From Rhodospirillaceae bacterium (GTDB lineage Bacteria; Pseudomonadota; Alphaproteobacteria; UBA8366; Aestuariispiraceae), in NCBI GenBank assembly GCA_002709955.1, contig PAQY01000022.1, positions 186,001 through 250,000 on the forward strand: a stretch of 64,000 nt of DNA. Direction: 5' to 3'. A program made the position numbers and the translations under genes. Positions 16,082-24,852 of this stretch are shown here, in pieces. Numbering within the stretch: position 1 is the stretch's first letter; every line of letters begins with the position of its first letter. The notes below the pieces were generated by a model. The model was given only the letters and a program-made list of their open reading frames with translations, was not told the DNA's origin and did no database searches.

Positions 16082-18108
16082 GCTTGCGACTCCTTTGCCA
16101 ATTCAAGTGCGCCCAAATCTCCAACGGTTGCGCGCCATCCCGGCGGCACAAAGGTGGTGGACGTGGCTTCTTCAATCACCGCACATCCGGAAATCGAAAA
16201 TGCCTTTGGTAAAGTATCGCGCCTGTAGAACATACAATCGTGCATGTCACCGCGATATCGGATCCGGCCAGAATGCCCATCCGGTACGCCATCGTGATCC
16301 GGCTCCAGATGCTTCAATACGTCATTGCTGGTGGGCTGGCGCGCGACAAGCTGGAATGTAACGATTTCGGTTCCATTATTAGACGGGGTTTGACCAACGG
16401 TCACTTCATGGGCCTGTTGGAAAGCGGCTGTAAGATAGGCTGCCCCGGTTGCTTTCACCTGCTGTGGATCTACCGGGATCTGGGTTTCAAACCCTTGCCC
16501 GACATAGCGCATTTCCAGAATCCATTCGAACTGAATATCTTCTGCAGCCACACCATAATCCTTGAACTCATCAATCGCGGCGGCCTGTAAACGCTGAAAC
16601 GCGGCGATGACAAAATCTGCGCTGGTGTCGTCAACGACGCGCAAGGCTGTTTCTCGATAAACCCGCTTGATATCAGCCACCAGAAGTCCCAGCGCTGAAA
16701 ACAAACCTGGATGCGGCGGGACGACAATGCGCTTGATCCCCAGATCCTCTGCGGCCAGGGCGGCAATCATCGGCCCCATTCCGCCAAAGGCATACAGGGC
16801 ATGCTGTTTGGGATCATGGCCGCGCTGAACGGAGACAAGACGCACACCACGACTGACATTGGCGGTGGCAATGGCAATGACTGCTTCTGCGACATCATTC
16901 ACCGACAGGCCCAACACATCCCCCAGAGAATGCAGGGCATCGCTGGCCGCCTGGGATTGCAGCGTCATGCGCCCGCCCAGGAAGGTTTCGGGGCGGATCC
17001 ACCCCATCGCGACCAAGGCATCGGTCACAGCAGGTTGAGTGCCGCCGCGACCATAACAGGCTGGTCCAGGCTGGGCCCCTGCCGATTGGGGCCCGACCTG
17101 CAACATGCCGCCATTGTCGATCCACCCGATGCTGCCGCCGCCTGCCCCGACATTGGCAATGTCAATGGTAGGCATGCCAACCGGCAGCCCATCAATTTCT
17201 GTTTCTGCACGAACGCCAGGGGCACCATTGGTAATCAGGCAGACATCCGCGCTGGTCCCGCCAATATCCAGGGTGATCAGTTTCTCATCCCCAAGCCGAT
17301 GGGCAACTGAGGAAGCGGCGATCACCCCGGCGGCAGGGCCAGAATTCAACATCTCAACGCCGCGTTCCCCAAGACCTGCAGCGGGCAGCACACCCCCAGA
17401 AGACTGCATAACAAACAACCGCGCCCCGGCAGGCGATAAGGCCCGTTCTATGGTCTGAAGATAGCGCCCGACCAATGGGGCCAGATAGGCAGCCATAACC
17501 GTGGTGGACATCCGCTCATATTCCCGAAATGTCGGAAGGACGGATGATGACAACACAACCGGTAGATCCGGATACAGCGACTTTATCAGATCACTGACCG
17601 CTATTTCATGGGCAGCATTCCTGTAGGAATGTAAAAGACAGACAGCAATCGCTTCTGGTTTTTCCTTGGTCATCAAGTCCTGGATATCCGTCTTCAATTG
17701 ATCGATATCCAAGTCGGTTACAATGTCTCCCTCTGCCCCAATCCGCTCACGGACTTCGACGATCCGCTCCAGGGCAACCAGGGGGTCGGGTTTCTTGCAT
17801 TCAATCGCATATACATTGGGACGCAATTGTCGCTGAATCAGCAACAGGTCGCGGAATCCCTGCGTAACCAACAGGGCGGCCCTGCACCCCCGACGCTCGA
17901 TCACGGCATTGGTTGCGACGGTGGAGCCATGCAATACGGATTGAACCTCTGTAAACCGGTCACCCACCGCTTCATGGATGCCATTGATAACAGCGCGGGA
18001 TGGGTCATCCGGTGTGGATGGAACCTTATGGGTGCCAATGGCACCAGAGCTGTCTGACCATATGAGATCCGTGAAAGTACCGCCGGTTTCTATGGCTATT
18101 TTAATCAC
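16078..18108 (-). CDS. hyuA: hydantoinase/oxoprolinase subunit A (copy 1)
   Basis: A 676-residue HyuA subunit with the ASKHA-type ATP fold: ETGGTFTDLIW at the N terminus (phosphate 1), DIGGTSADVCLI in the middle (phosphate 2) and GGMGPMIAALAAEDLGI near the adenosine region. The subunit phosphorylates the lactam or carbonyl substrate for its HyuB partner. I choose GTG 18108 because GGGAGAG sits just before it; the in-frame ATGs at 18126 and 18132 lie upstream of or around that site. An MFS carrier gene ends 71 bases upstream on the same strand and may feed the same pathway. Confidence 0.9.
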   Translation of the reverse strand: MIKIAIETGGTFTDLIWSDSSGAIGTHKVPSTPDDPSRAVINGIHEAVGDRFTEVQSVLHGSTVATNAVIERRGCRAALLVTQGFRDLLLIQRQLRPNVYAIECKKPDPLVALERIVEVRERIGAEGDIVTDLDIDQLKTDIQDLMTKEKPEAIAVCLLHSYRNAAHEIAVSDLIKSLYPDLPVVLSSSVLPTFREYERMSTTVMAAYLAPLVGRYLQTIERALSPAGARLFVMQSSGGVLPAAGLGERGVEMLNSGPAAGVIAASSVAHRLGDEKLITLDIGGTSADVCLITNGAPGVRAETEIDGLPVGMPTIDIANVGAGGGSIGWIDNGGMLQVGPQSAGAQPGPACYGRGGTQPAVTDALVAMGWIRPETFLGGRMTLQSQAASDALHSLGDVLGLSVNDVAEAVIAIATANVSRGVRLVSVQRGHDPKQHALYAFGGMGPMIAALAAEDLGIKRIVVPPHPGLFSALGLLVADIKRVYRETALRVVDDTSADFVIAAFQRLQAAAIDEFKDYGVAAEDIQFEWILEMRYVGQGFETQIPVDPQQVKATGAAYLTAAFQQAHEVTVGQTPSNNGTEIVTFQLVARQPTSNDVLKHLEPDHDGVPDGHSGRIRYRGDMHDCMFYRRDTLPKAFSISGCAVIEEATSTTFVPPGWRATVGDLGALELAKESQA

Positions 18109-18179
18109 AGGACTCTCCCACACCATCGACAAAAATGAAATTTACCATCAAAATTTTTAGTACGAGTATCGAATCAATG

Positions 18180-19379
18180 TCAATTCGAATGCCGCATTGC
18201 CCATTTCGTTGAATGGGCGCCCCTATAAAAAATGAGGATCAGAGCAGCGGAAATCATCATCAACCCGGCCGCAAACCACAGCGGCGCGGCAGGGTCACCG
18301 GTTTCATCCAATATCCAGCCCGCAACAAAGGGAAACAGGAAAAAACCACTATAGAACAATAAAAAATATATCCCATAACCAAGGCCTAGGTCTTCTTGAG
18401 GCAACATGCGCTGCAGCAGGCCGGTATAGGGTGCTGCGGGCAATCCCCAGATAATCCCCAATATGATTCCCATCACCATGGGATCCCAATCAAACAAGAC
18501 TGGAACAACCAGCAGCGCAGATACAACAGCCCCAACCAGAATGACACTGCGTGTGGCATCGAACTTATCGGCCAACCAGGCCCCCAAAGGTGTACCGATC
18601 AAGCCCAGCCATACGATCATGCTGGCAGCAGCGCCCGCCCCGGCCAGGGTCATGCCCTGCCCTTCAAAAAAGGTCGGTGCGAAGCTGAGGTAAATGATGC
18701 CCCCCGCCGTAAAGCAGGCAAACGAAGCCCCCAGCGACAAGGACAGATACCAGCTGCGGGGGCTGATCGCGGTTAGGACGGGTGCCCCGTCAGACCCGTT
18801 GGGGCGCGCAGGTTCTGGTACGATCAACACCACACACAATGCTGAGGCAAAGGTAATCCCCGCCACCACCCACATTGCCACCTGCCAATGCCAGATATCC
18901 GCAATCACGGGATAGGCAATCGCGCCAAGGCCCAGACCAACCGGCCACGAGCTCATCACAATGGAAATTGCGCGGTTCATTGTATTGCCATGATACAACC
19001 GCGCGGTCAGACGCAGGAACGAGATATTCAATAATATCCCCCCGGTTCCCGCGATCAGACGGCTAACCGCAGCCTGCCAGAACGTATCGACAAACCCCAG
19101 ACACACGCTGCCCACTGCCATAAAAATTAAACCCGCAACCCCGATCGGCACATGGCCCAATCGCGCAACCAGCAGGGACCCCGGAACCGCGAGAATGACA
19201 CCAGGGGCCAGAAACAATCCGATCAAAAGACCGATTTCACTGTAACTGAAATTCAAATCCGCGATCAAAAACGGCGTTAGGGACGCCACCGTTTGCAACT
19301 GCATACCCATGCAGAAGCGCCCGGATGACAGCGCCAATAGAACGGCAAGCGGCCGACCTGGTTGCGTATTGGGGGACAC
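18180..19379 (-). CDS. MFS transporter
   Basis: A 12-helix major facilitator superfamily protein of about 399 residues. The loop 2-3 motif is VARLGHVPIG, and the helix pattern is two sets of six with a central loop near the stretch PEPARPNGSDG. It resembles cyanate/nitrite-type or organic-acid carriers, without a decisive motif. The start is uncertain: GTG 19379 has AAGG eight bases upstream and avoids overlap with the TRAP small-subunit gene, while in-frame ATGs at 19412 and 19427 overlap it and have no ribosome site. It lies between dctQ and hyuA1 in one leftward unit, suggesting import of the HyuAB substrate or export of a product. Confidence 0.82.
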   Translation of the reverse strand: MSPNTQPGRPLAVLLALSSGRFCMGMQLQTVASLTPFLIADLNFSYSEIGLLIGLFLAPGVILAVPGSLLVARLGHVPIGVAGLIFMAVGSVCLGFVDTFWQAAVSRLIAGTGGILLNISFLRLTARLYHGNTMNRAISIVMSSWPVGLGLGAIAYPVIADIWHWQVAMWVVAGITFASALCVVLIVPEPARPNGSDGAPVLTAISPRSWYLSLSLGASFACFTAGGIIYLSFAPTFFEGQGMTLAGAGAAASMIVWLGLIGTPLGAWLADKFDATRSVILVGAVVSALLVVPVLFDWDPMVMGIILGIIWGLPAAPYTGLLQRMLPQEDLGLGYGIYFLLFYSGFFLFPFVAGWILDETGDPAAPLWFAAGLMMISAALILIFYRGAHSTKWAMRHSN

Positions 19380-19389
19380 ATTGACGGCC

Positions 19390-19944
19390 TTATTTTCCCT
19401 CAGCACGGACATGTGTTTCTGCGGCATATGGCGTCAGAATAACCTTGGCCGCGCGCAGAAGACAGGCCAGGACCAAAAGCCCAAAAGAAATCGGCATGAA
19501 AAAACGGCTGGGCCAGATTTCAATCAGGGATGCCCCCATGACGATCTCCCTACTACTCATCGCACGTAAAGAATCGAACCAGGATTGATAGGCAAAAAGC
19601 CCAAAGAAAAGCGCCGTGGTGAGGATTGAAAACACAAAAACAACCCGCCGCATCATCAGCGGCATTTTTTGATAAAACACATCAACTGTGATGTGTTCAT
19701 CGCGCAGTTCCATATAGGCCAGGGGCAGACAAACCGCGCCAACCATATAATAAAACGAAACAATTTCCGTTGTGCCGTAGACCGGGTGATTGAAAAACAA
19801 CCGGCCCACAACATCCGAAACGACATGAGTTGCCATCAGGACAAGCGCCACGGTTCCCGCGATCAGCAAGAGAGTCGCCAACAATGACAGCAACCGTTCA
19901 ACCGTCGCCAGCGCTGCATTTTGTGTGCTGCCTGCATCTGTCAT
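19390..19944 (-). CDS. dctQ: TRAP transporter small permease subunit (DctQ-like)
   Basis: A 184-residue membrane protein with four predicted helices, a DctQ-type layout: helix 1 (LLSLLATLLLIAGTVALVLM), helix 2 after DVVGRLFFNHPVYGTTEI, then LRDEHITVDVFYQ before helix 3. It is the small membrane subunit of a TRAP transporter, used for Na+-driven uptake of carboxylates. No dctM follows it; the only dctM is at 23499 and the binding protein gene at 21397, both on the other strand. GGAGAG lies upstream of the ATG. An operator-like dyad (20022-20054) is in the divergent promoter region. Confidence 0.85.
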   Translation of the reverse strand: MTDAGSTQNAALATVERLLSLLATLLLIAGTVALVLMATHVVSDVVGRLFFNHPVYGTTEIVSFYYMVGAVCLPLAYMELRDEHITVDVFYQKMPLMMRRVVFVFSILTTALFFGLFAYQSWFDSLRAMSSREIVMGASLIEIWPSRFFMPISFGLLVLACLLRAAKVILTPYAAETHVRAEGK

Positions 19945-20021
19945 TTCATCTCTCCACTCTTGTTGGCGGGACAGGATTATCCCAACCCATTTTATCTCGA
20001 CTCCGCAACTGGACCATTGTT

Positions 20022-20054
20022 AGTATGAAATATTGAGTGCATAGTTTCAATACT
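20022..20054. promoter_or_regulatory. dyad in the divergent dctQ / reductase promoter region
   Basis: AGTATGAAA and TTTCAATACT form an imperfect inverted repeat with a 14-base spacer, in the 187-bp gap between leftward dctQ and the rightward flavin reductase gene. It looks like a regulator binding site serving both directions. No known consensus fits; the XRE-cupin protein at 22639 is one candidate regulator. Confidence 0.35.
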
Positions 20055-20131
20055 GATGCGATCCGGGCCGTGCTTTCAAGTTCGCTTACGGCCATAAAGA
20101 GTTCGCACCATCTTAGTGAGGAGAGTAGATA

Positions 20132-21286
20132 GTGGATACCGCGTTGTTTCGCCCTTTAACACTTCGGAATGTAACCTTACCCAATCGGATCACGATTTCT
20201 CCGATGCAACAATATATGGCTGGGCGCGATGGCTTTGTGCGTGACTGGCATTTTGTTCATCTGGCGAAGATGGCCGTTGGCGGTGCTGGCACCGTCTTTA
20301 CCGAAGCGCTGGCAATCGTGCCGGAAGGCCGTGTGACTTATCATGATCTGGGCATCTGGAGTGATGATCATTTAGAAGGGCTGAAACGACTGGCCGGTGG
20401 CATTGCCGATCACGGTGCCGTGCCCGCGACCCAATTGATTCATGCTGGTCGGAAGGCCAGCGTTGCGCCCCCCTATCACGGCTTTGAACCTCTCAGCCAA
20501 AAGGATGCAGACGAGCGGGGAGAGGCCCCCTGGCCTGTCGTATCCGCATCTGCAATTGAAGCAAATCCAGGCTGGCCGACACCGTCTGCGATGAGCCTGG
20601 ACGATATCAAACGGTTCCTGGATCATGTTGCCGCAGCAACCCGCCGCGCCCGCAAAGCAGGCTTCCAAGTCCTGGATATGCACGGCGCGCATGGATATCT
20701 GATCCATTGCTTCCTGTCGCCCCTGTCGAATGAGCGGGAAGACGAGTATGGCGGCGATTTACAGGGACGCATGAAACTGGCGCTGGACGTCGCTGATGCC
20801 GTTCGGTCCGAATGGCCCAGCGAATTGCCTTTCTTTTATCGCCTGTCCTGTATTGATGATGCGGAAGGCGGCTGGACCTTGGATGATAGTGTGGAACTGT
20901 CCCGCGCCTTCAAAAGCCGAAATGTTGATGTGATCGATTGTTCCTCCGGGGGTCTTGGTCGGCGGACAACACCGCTGATTATCCCACGCGAGCCCGGTTA
21001 CCAGGTTCCTTTTGCAGATCGAATTCGTAAAGAATCAGGCCTGCCAACCATGGCTGTCGGCCTGATCATGGACCCTGTTCACGCCAACAGCATTGTTGAA
21101 AAGGGAGAAGCCGACCTGATCGCCATTGGGCGGGAGGCTTTGAACAATCCCAATTGGGGCCTGCATGCAAGAATCGCACTTGAAGGGCTGGATGCCTATG
21201 AACCCGCCTGGCCCAAGCCGTATGGCTGGTGGCTGGTGCGACGCGCCAAAGCTCTGGAGGCCTCGAAGCAAGTCGCAGCGCAGTAG
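20132..21286 (+). CDS. NADH:flavin oxidoreductase / old yellow enzyme family protein
   Basis: A 384-residue FMN-dependent TIM-barrel reductase close to the YqjM/XenA branch. HAGRKAS is at residues 104-110 and the substrate-anion pair H184 and H187 in HGAHGYL, followed by FLSPLSNEREDEYGG, a conserved family segment. The C-terminal part has AVGLIMDP and AIGREALNNPNW for phosphate binding. Members reduce activated C=C bonds such as enones or nitro compounds. Start is GTG with GAGGAGAG upstream. The TRAP binding protein gene follows after 110 bases on the same strand, so the reductase may act on the imported substrate; that link is inference. Confidence 0.88.
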   Translation: MDTALFRPLTLRNVTLPNRITISPMQQYMAGRDGFVRDWHFVHLAKMAVGGAGTVFTEALAIVPEGRVTYHDLGIWSDDHLEGLKRLAGGIADHGAVPATQLIHAGRKASVAPPYHGFEPLSQKDADERGEAPWPVVSASAIEANPGWPTPSAMSLDDIKRFLDHVAAATRRARKAGFQVLDMHGAHGYLIHCFLSPLSNEREDEYGGDLQGRMKLALDVADAVRSEWPSELPFFYRLSCIDDAEGGWTLDDSVELSRAFKSRNVDVIDCSSGGLGRRTTPLIIPREPGYQVPFADRIRKESGLPTMAVGLIMDPVHANSIVEKGEADLIAIGREALNNPNWGLHARIALEGLDAYEPAWPKPYGWWLVRRAKALEASKQVAAQ

Positions 21287-21396
21287 AGATTTATGAATCG
21301 ACGCCCCCTTTGGCGGCGACACGGGTAGAACCGTTGGAAGTGAACGGTTCTTCAAATGAAGTGAGACTTAGAAACAGCAGAACAAGGAGAGACACA

Positions 21397-22533
21397 GTGT
21401 TAAAAAGACTTCTAACAACTGCGGCGATCGCCGCCTTTGCCGTCGGCAGCGCCCCGGCGCAGGCTGAGACATTCTCGGCAAACAATTTTCTGGACGCCGG
21501 GCACCCATTCTCTGTGGAAAACTACACAAATTTTGCAGAGCATGTTAAGGAACGCACGAACGGGGATATCAGCTTTGATGTATTCCTGGGCGGTGTTCTG
21601 CTGGGGGGCCGGGCCTCTTTGAGCGGGACCGCTGATGGTGTTGCCCAGGTTGCCTATCATGCCGGAACCTATACACCGTCTGATCTGCCGATCACCAACA
21701 TCATTTCTGATCTCGCCTTCTTGACCGATAACTTCTACGCGCTGGCGGCGGCATCGACGATCATGTCGTTTACCCACCCCGCCCTGTTGGGAGAATATAA
21801 AAAGAATGGTGTGGTTTTCGGTGGTGGCTATGGCACCCCGATTTACTATCTGATCTGTAACAAGCCAATCCGTACCGCCGCTGACCTGACCGGCAAGCGC
21901 ATCCGCATGCCGGGTGGTGTTTGGGATCGTTGGGCAACGGAAATGGGCGCTGTGTCCGTAAACGTACCGTCCAGCGAAATCTACACTGGCCTGGATCGCG
22001 GAACTCTGGATTGCGGCGTGAACCCGCTGGATTCCCTGCTGTCACGCAGCTACTGGGATGTTGCGAAATATGTCCCAATGATCCCGCTGGGGTCTTACTA
22101 TTCCGGTCCGATGTGGGCGTATAACATCAAATTCTGGCAAGAGCGCACCGAAGAACAGCGCGCAATCCTGTTGGAAGAAGCCGGCAAAGCCTTTATCCGC
22201 TCTGCAATTGTCTATCTGGAAAACAGTGAACAAGCGATTGAGCAGGGCAAGGCCGACCATGGCATGGAATTCATCACCGTTGATGATCCCCTGATGCAGA
22301 AACATCTCGACTTTGTTGAGAAAGACTCTGCCGCCGTCGTCGAGATTGCCCAGAAGCAATACGGCGTCAGTGAGGAAGTGGCTGTGGACTTGATCGAAAC
22401 ATTCAAGAAAACCGTTGCCGAATGGGAAAAGAAACTTGAAGGCGTCGACATGAAGGATCAGGAAAAGCTGACCCAATTGTTTGTGGACGAAATCTACAAG
22501 AAGGTTGATCCAGCAACCTTTGGCATGAACTAA
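21397..22533 (+). CDS. dctP: TRAP transporter substrate-binding protein (DctP-like)
   Basis: A 378-residue periplasmic solute receptor. The signal peptide starts at the GTG at 21397 (MLKRLLTTAAIAAFAVGSAPAQA), with AAGGAGAG ahead of it. The DctP core shows DLTGKRIRMPGG and the residue stretch LDRGTLDCGVNPLDSLLS, matching the conserved carboxylate-binding Arg region. In-frame codons upstream of 21397 do not begin with a ribosome site. Its membrane partners are apparently DctQ (19390) and DctM (23499), which are not in the same operon. A strong hairpin at 22558 ends the unit. Confidence 0.88.
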   Translation: MLKRLLTTAAIAAFAVGSAPAQAETFSANNFLDAGHPFSVENYTNFAEHVKERTNGDISFDVFLGGVLLGGRASLSGTADGVAQVAYHAGTYTPSDLPITNIISDLAFLTDNFYALAAASTIMSFTHPALLGEYKKNGVVFGGGYGTPIYYLICNKPIRTAADLTGKRIRMPGGVWDRWATEMGAVSVNVPSSEIYTGLDRGTLDCGVNPLDSLLSRSYWDVAKYVPMIPLGSYYSGPMWAYNIKFWQERTEEQRAILLEEAGKAFIRSAIVYLENSEQAIEQGKADHGMEFITVDDPLMQKHLDFVEKDSAAVVEIAQKQYGVSEEVAVDLIETFKKTVAEWEKKLEGVDMKDQEKLTQLFVDEIYKKVDPATFGMN

Positions 22534-22557
22534 GACGTTACACCCGTTGCGTCATGC

Positions 22558-22589
22558 AAGCGCCCGGTTCTTATAAGAGCCGGGCGCTT
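22558..22589 (+). terminator. terminator hairpin after dctP
   Basis: A 15-bp near-perfect stem (AAGCGCCCGGTTCTT with AAGAGCCGGGCGCTT) with a 2-base loop lies 24 bases after the dctP stop. The run of T after it is weak (GCATTTCT). It also separates dctP from the convergent XRE-cupin gene. Confidence 0.7.
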
Positions 22590-22638
22590 CGCATTTCTAG
22601 CTGTGATGTTTTAACCTGGGCCTGTAAAAAAAACCACC

Positions 22639-23307
22639 TTAATAAAAGGGCGGTGATGTGACCCAAATGATATGGGCCATCTTTTTTCCTGGATTATAGG
22701 AACGGTGCGGCAGGTTGCTTTTGAAGCGAAAGGAGTCCCCTTTATAGAGGTGAAAATGTCGTTCACCGACCCAAAGCTCCAGCTCTCCTTCCAAAACGAA
22801 ACCGCATTCCTCTCCTGGATGCCAATAGGTCTCCCCCCCGGTTGATCCGCCCGGCTCAATATTGACGATCAACATTTGCAAGGATCCAGACAGGTCCGGC
22901 GTGACCAGGTCTTTTGTTAATTTCTTGTGGGGCAGATTGAGTTTCCGTCCCGCCCCTTTGCGAACAACGACATCCCTTTCATCCGGCGGGGGAACCTTGC
23001 CGTCATTAAAGAACCAGACCGGCGAAACCCCCACAGCATCAGAAATCGCCCGAAGCGATCGAAGGGAGGGCGACGATGTGCCGCGCTCAATCTGACTTAA
23101 CAGGCCAATCGATAAATTCGCCGCTTCAGACAGTTGTTTTAAGGACATACGTTTTGCTTTGCGCAGGTCGTGCACTTGACGTCCTACCCACTGATTGGAT
23201 GTTTCACCAACCTGTTCCGCAAATTGCTGTCGAATGATTTCCAGATCGTCGGTCAGACTGCCACACTCTTTTTCAATGGTTAACAAAAATGAAATCTTGA
23301 TTTGCAA
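22639..23307 (-). CDS. XRE family regulator with C-terminal cupin domain
   Basis: A protein of up to 222 residues. The helix-turn-helix covers about residues 42-98 (VHDLRKAKRMSLKQLSEAA then LSQIERGTSSPSLRSLRAI) and a C-terminal cupin ends with a metal-site-like pattern (GETYWHPGEECGFVLEGELEL). This is the PuuR/SutR architecture, which senses polyamines, amino acids or sulfur compounds. The start is unclear: only TTG 23307 and other non-ATG codons exist before the HTH and none has a strong ribosome site. It is divergent from dctM, with a dyad between them at 23391, and near a PuuB-like oxidase, so a PuuR-like role is plausible but unproven. Confidence 0.82.
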   Translation of the reverse strand: MQIKISFLLTIEKECGSLTDDLEIIRQQFAEQVGETSNQWVGRQVHDLRKAKRMSLKQLSEAANLSIGLLSQIERGTSSPSLRSLRAISDAVGVSPVWFFNDGKVPPPDERDVVVRKGAGRKLNLPHKKLTKDLVTPDLSGSLQMLIVNIEPGGSTGGETYWHPGEECGFVLEGELELWVGERHFHLYKGDSFRFKSNLPHRSYNPGKKMAHIIWVTSPPFY

Positions 23308-23390
23308 AGTTCATTCTATGCTCATACCATCATAGCAAGATCACATAGGGCGTGACAACGATTCCTTATCGGTTTGCGACAATAACGAAC

Positions 23391-23431
23391 CTAATTCGTC
23401 TATAGTTCACAATTACATAGACCTGAATTAG
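23391..23431. promoter_or_regulatory. dyad between XRE-cupin regulator and dctM
   Basis: CTAATTC-GTCTAT and ATAGAC-CT-GAATTAG form an inverted repeat of 13 paired bases around a 13-base spacer, with a two-base insertion in one arm. It lies in the 191-bp divergent gap and is a likely operator for the adjacent XRE-type protein. Confidence 0.4.
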
Positions 23432-23498
23432 CGCCACACTGTTAAAGCCATTAAGGCATCACCGCGAAGTCTTATTAAAGAACCAGGGGCTCTTAAGT

Positions 23499-24803
23499 AT
23501 GGAACGGGTTGAAATCGGTTTAGTCAGCATCGGTGTTTTGCTGGTTGTTTTGGCCCTCAGGGTCCCCATCGGAATCGCGCTGGCCCTGGTGGCCTTTTTT
23601 GGTGTCGCGATCGTCACAAACTCCAATGTGGCCTTTGGATTGCTCAGCAACGTCCCCTATGAATTTATCGGTGATTGGTCGCTGTCTGCCGTTCCCATGT
23701 TTATGTTCATGGGCTTTCTGGCGACAGAAATGAAACTGACCAGTTCCCTGTTCAAAGCGATGCGGATTTTCCTGGCCGGTCTGCCGGGCAGCCTTGCTGT
23801 ATCCAGCGTTGCCGCCTGCGCCATGTTTGCCGCCGCGTCAGGGTCTTCTGTTGCGACCTCCGCTTCGATGAGCCGGATCGCCGTGCCGGAAATGCTAAAA
23901 CTGGGCTATAATCCTGGACTGGCGACCGGATCAATCGCATCGGCGGGAACGCTAGGGTCCTTGATCCCCCCCTCCATTCTTATGGTGATATTCGGCATTT
24001 TTGCGGAAGTATCGATTGGTAAATTGTTTGCCGCAGGCGTGATTCCAGGGATTCTCTCTGCCGTGATGTTCTGTTTGATGATCATCATACGTGTCAAATT
24101 GAACCCGAAACTGGCCCCGGAAATGATCGAAAAGCCCAGCGCCGCTGATCGTATGTGGGCGATGCGGGAAACCTGGCCGTTGCCCCTGCTTGTCTTTGGC
24201 GTTTTGGGCGGCATTTATATCGGCATTTTCACCCCCACTGAGGCTGGGGCTGTTGGGGCGGGCCTGACCATCCTGATCGCCCTGATGCAGCGGGAATTCA
24301 GTTTCCAGCGATTTTGGAATTCTGCCCGTCAAGCGGTGGAAGGGACGGCATCAATCTTTATCATCGCCGTCGGGGCGGGCCTGTTCGCACGGTTTATGGC
24401 GCTGACAGGCGTACCAGACTTTCTGGCGACATCCTTCCTGACCTCAGATTCTCAGATTATCCTGATCCTGCAATTGTCGCTGATGTTTCTGCTTTTGGGC
24501 TGCTTCCTGGATTCAATCGGAATCATGCTGCTGACATTGCCGATTATCTTACCCCTTCTGCATCAAGCCGATGTTGATTTGATCTGGTTCGGGATCATCC
24601 TGATCAAGCTGCTGGAAATCGGCCTTGTGACGCCGCCTGTCGGGTTGAACGTGTTTGTTATCAAATCGTCGCTGGGGAAGCTGGTCACATTGCCACAGAT
24701 ATTCCGGGGCGTGACCTGGTTCATCTTCGCGGACTTGATCACCCTTGGTCTGCTGATCGCATTTCCCCTCATCTCGCTTTGGCTTCCGTCAATGATGCAA
24801 TGA
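23499..24803 (+). CDS. dctM: TRAP transporter large permease subunit (DctM-like)
   Basis: A 434-residue membrane protein with about 12 helices, the transporting subunit of a TRAP system. The DctM landmarks are SGSSVATSASMSRIAVPEM (near residues 112-130), AGTLGSLIPPSILMVIFG and TPTEAGAVGAGL. It is preceded by AGGGG nine bases before the ATG. The gene is separated from dctQ by 3.5 kb and lies on the opposite strand, yet no second dctQ or dctP exists in the window, so these three probably form one transporter. hyuA2 follows after 49 bases, tying transport to HyuAB2. Confidence 0.9.
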   Translation: MERVEIGLVSIGVLLVVLALRVPIGIALALVAFFGVAIVTNSNVAFGLLSNVPYEFIGDWSLSAVPMFMFMGFLATEMKLTSSLFKAMRIFLAGLPGSLAVSSVAACAMFAAASGSSVATSASMSRIAVPEMLKLGYNPGLATGSIASAGTLGSLIPPSILMVIFGIFAEVSIGKLFAAGVIPGILSAVMFCLMIIIRVKLNPKLAPEMIEKPSAADRMWAMRETWPLPLLVFGVLGGIYIGIFTPTEAGAVGAGLTILIALMQREFSFQRFWNSARQAVEGTASIFIIAVGAGLFARFMALTGVPDFLATSFLTSDSQIILILQLSLMFLLLGCFLDSIGIMLLTLPIILPLLHQADVDLIWFGIILIKLLEIGLVTPPVGLNVFVIKSSLGKLVTLPQIFRGVTWFIFADLITLGLLIAFPLISLWLPSMMQ

Positions 24804-24852
24804 ATGACATGTCCTGTCGGGACAATTTTACGTTAGATAGAAAGGACCAGTA

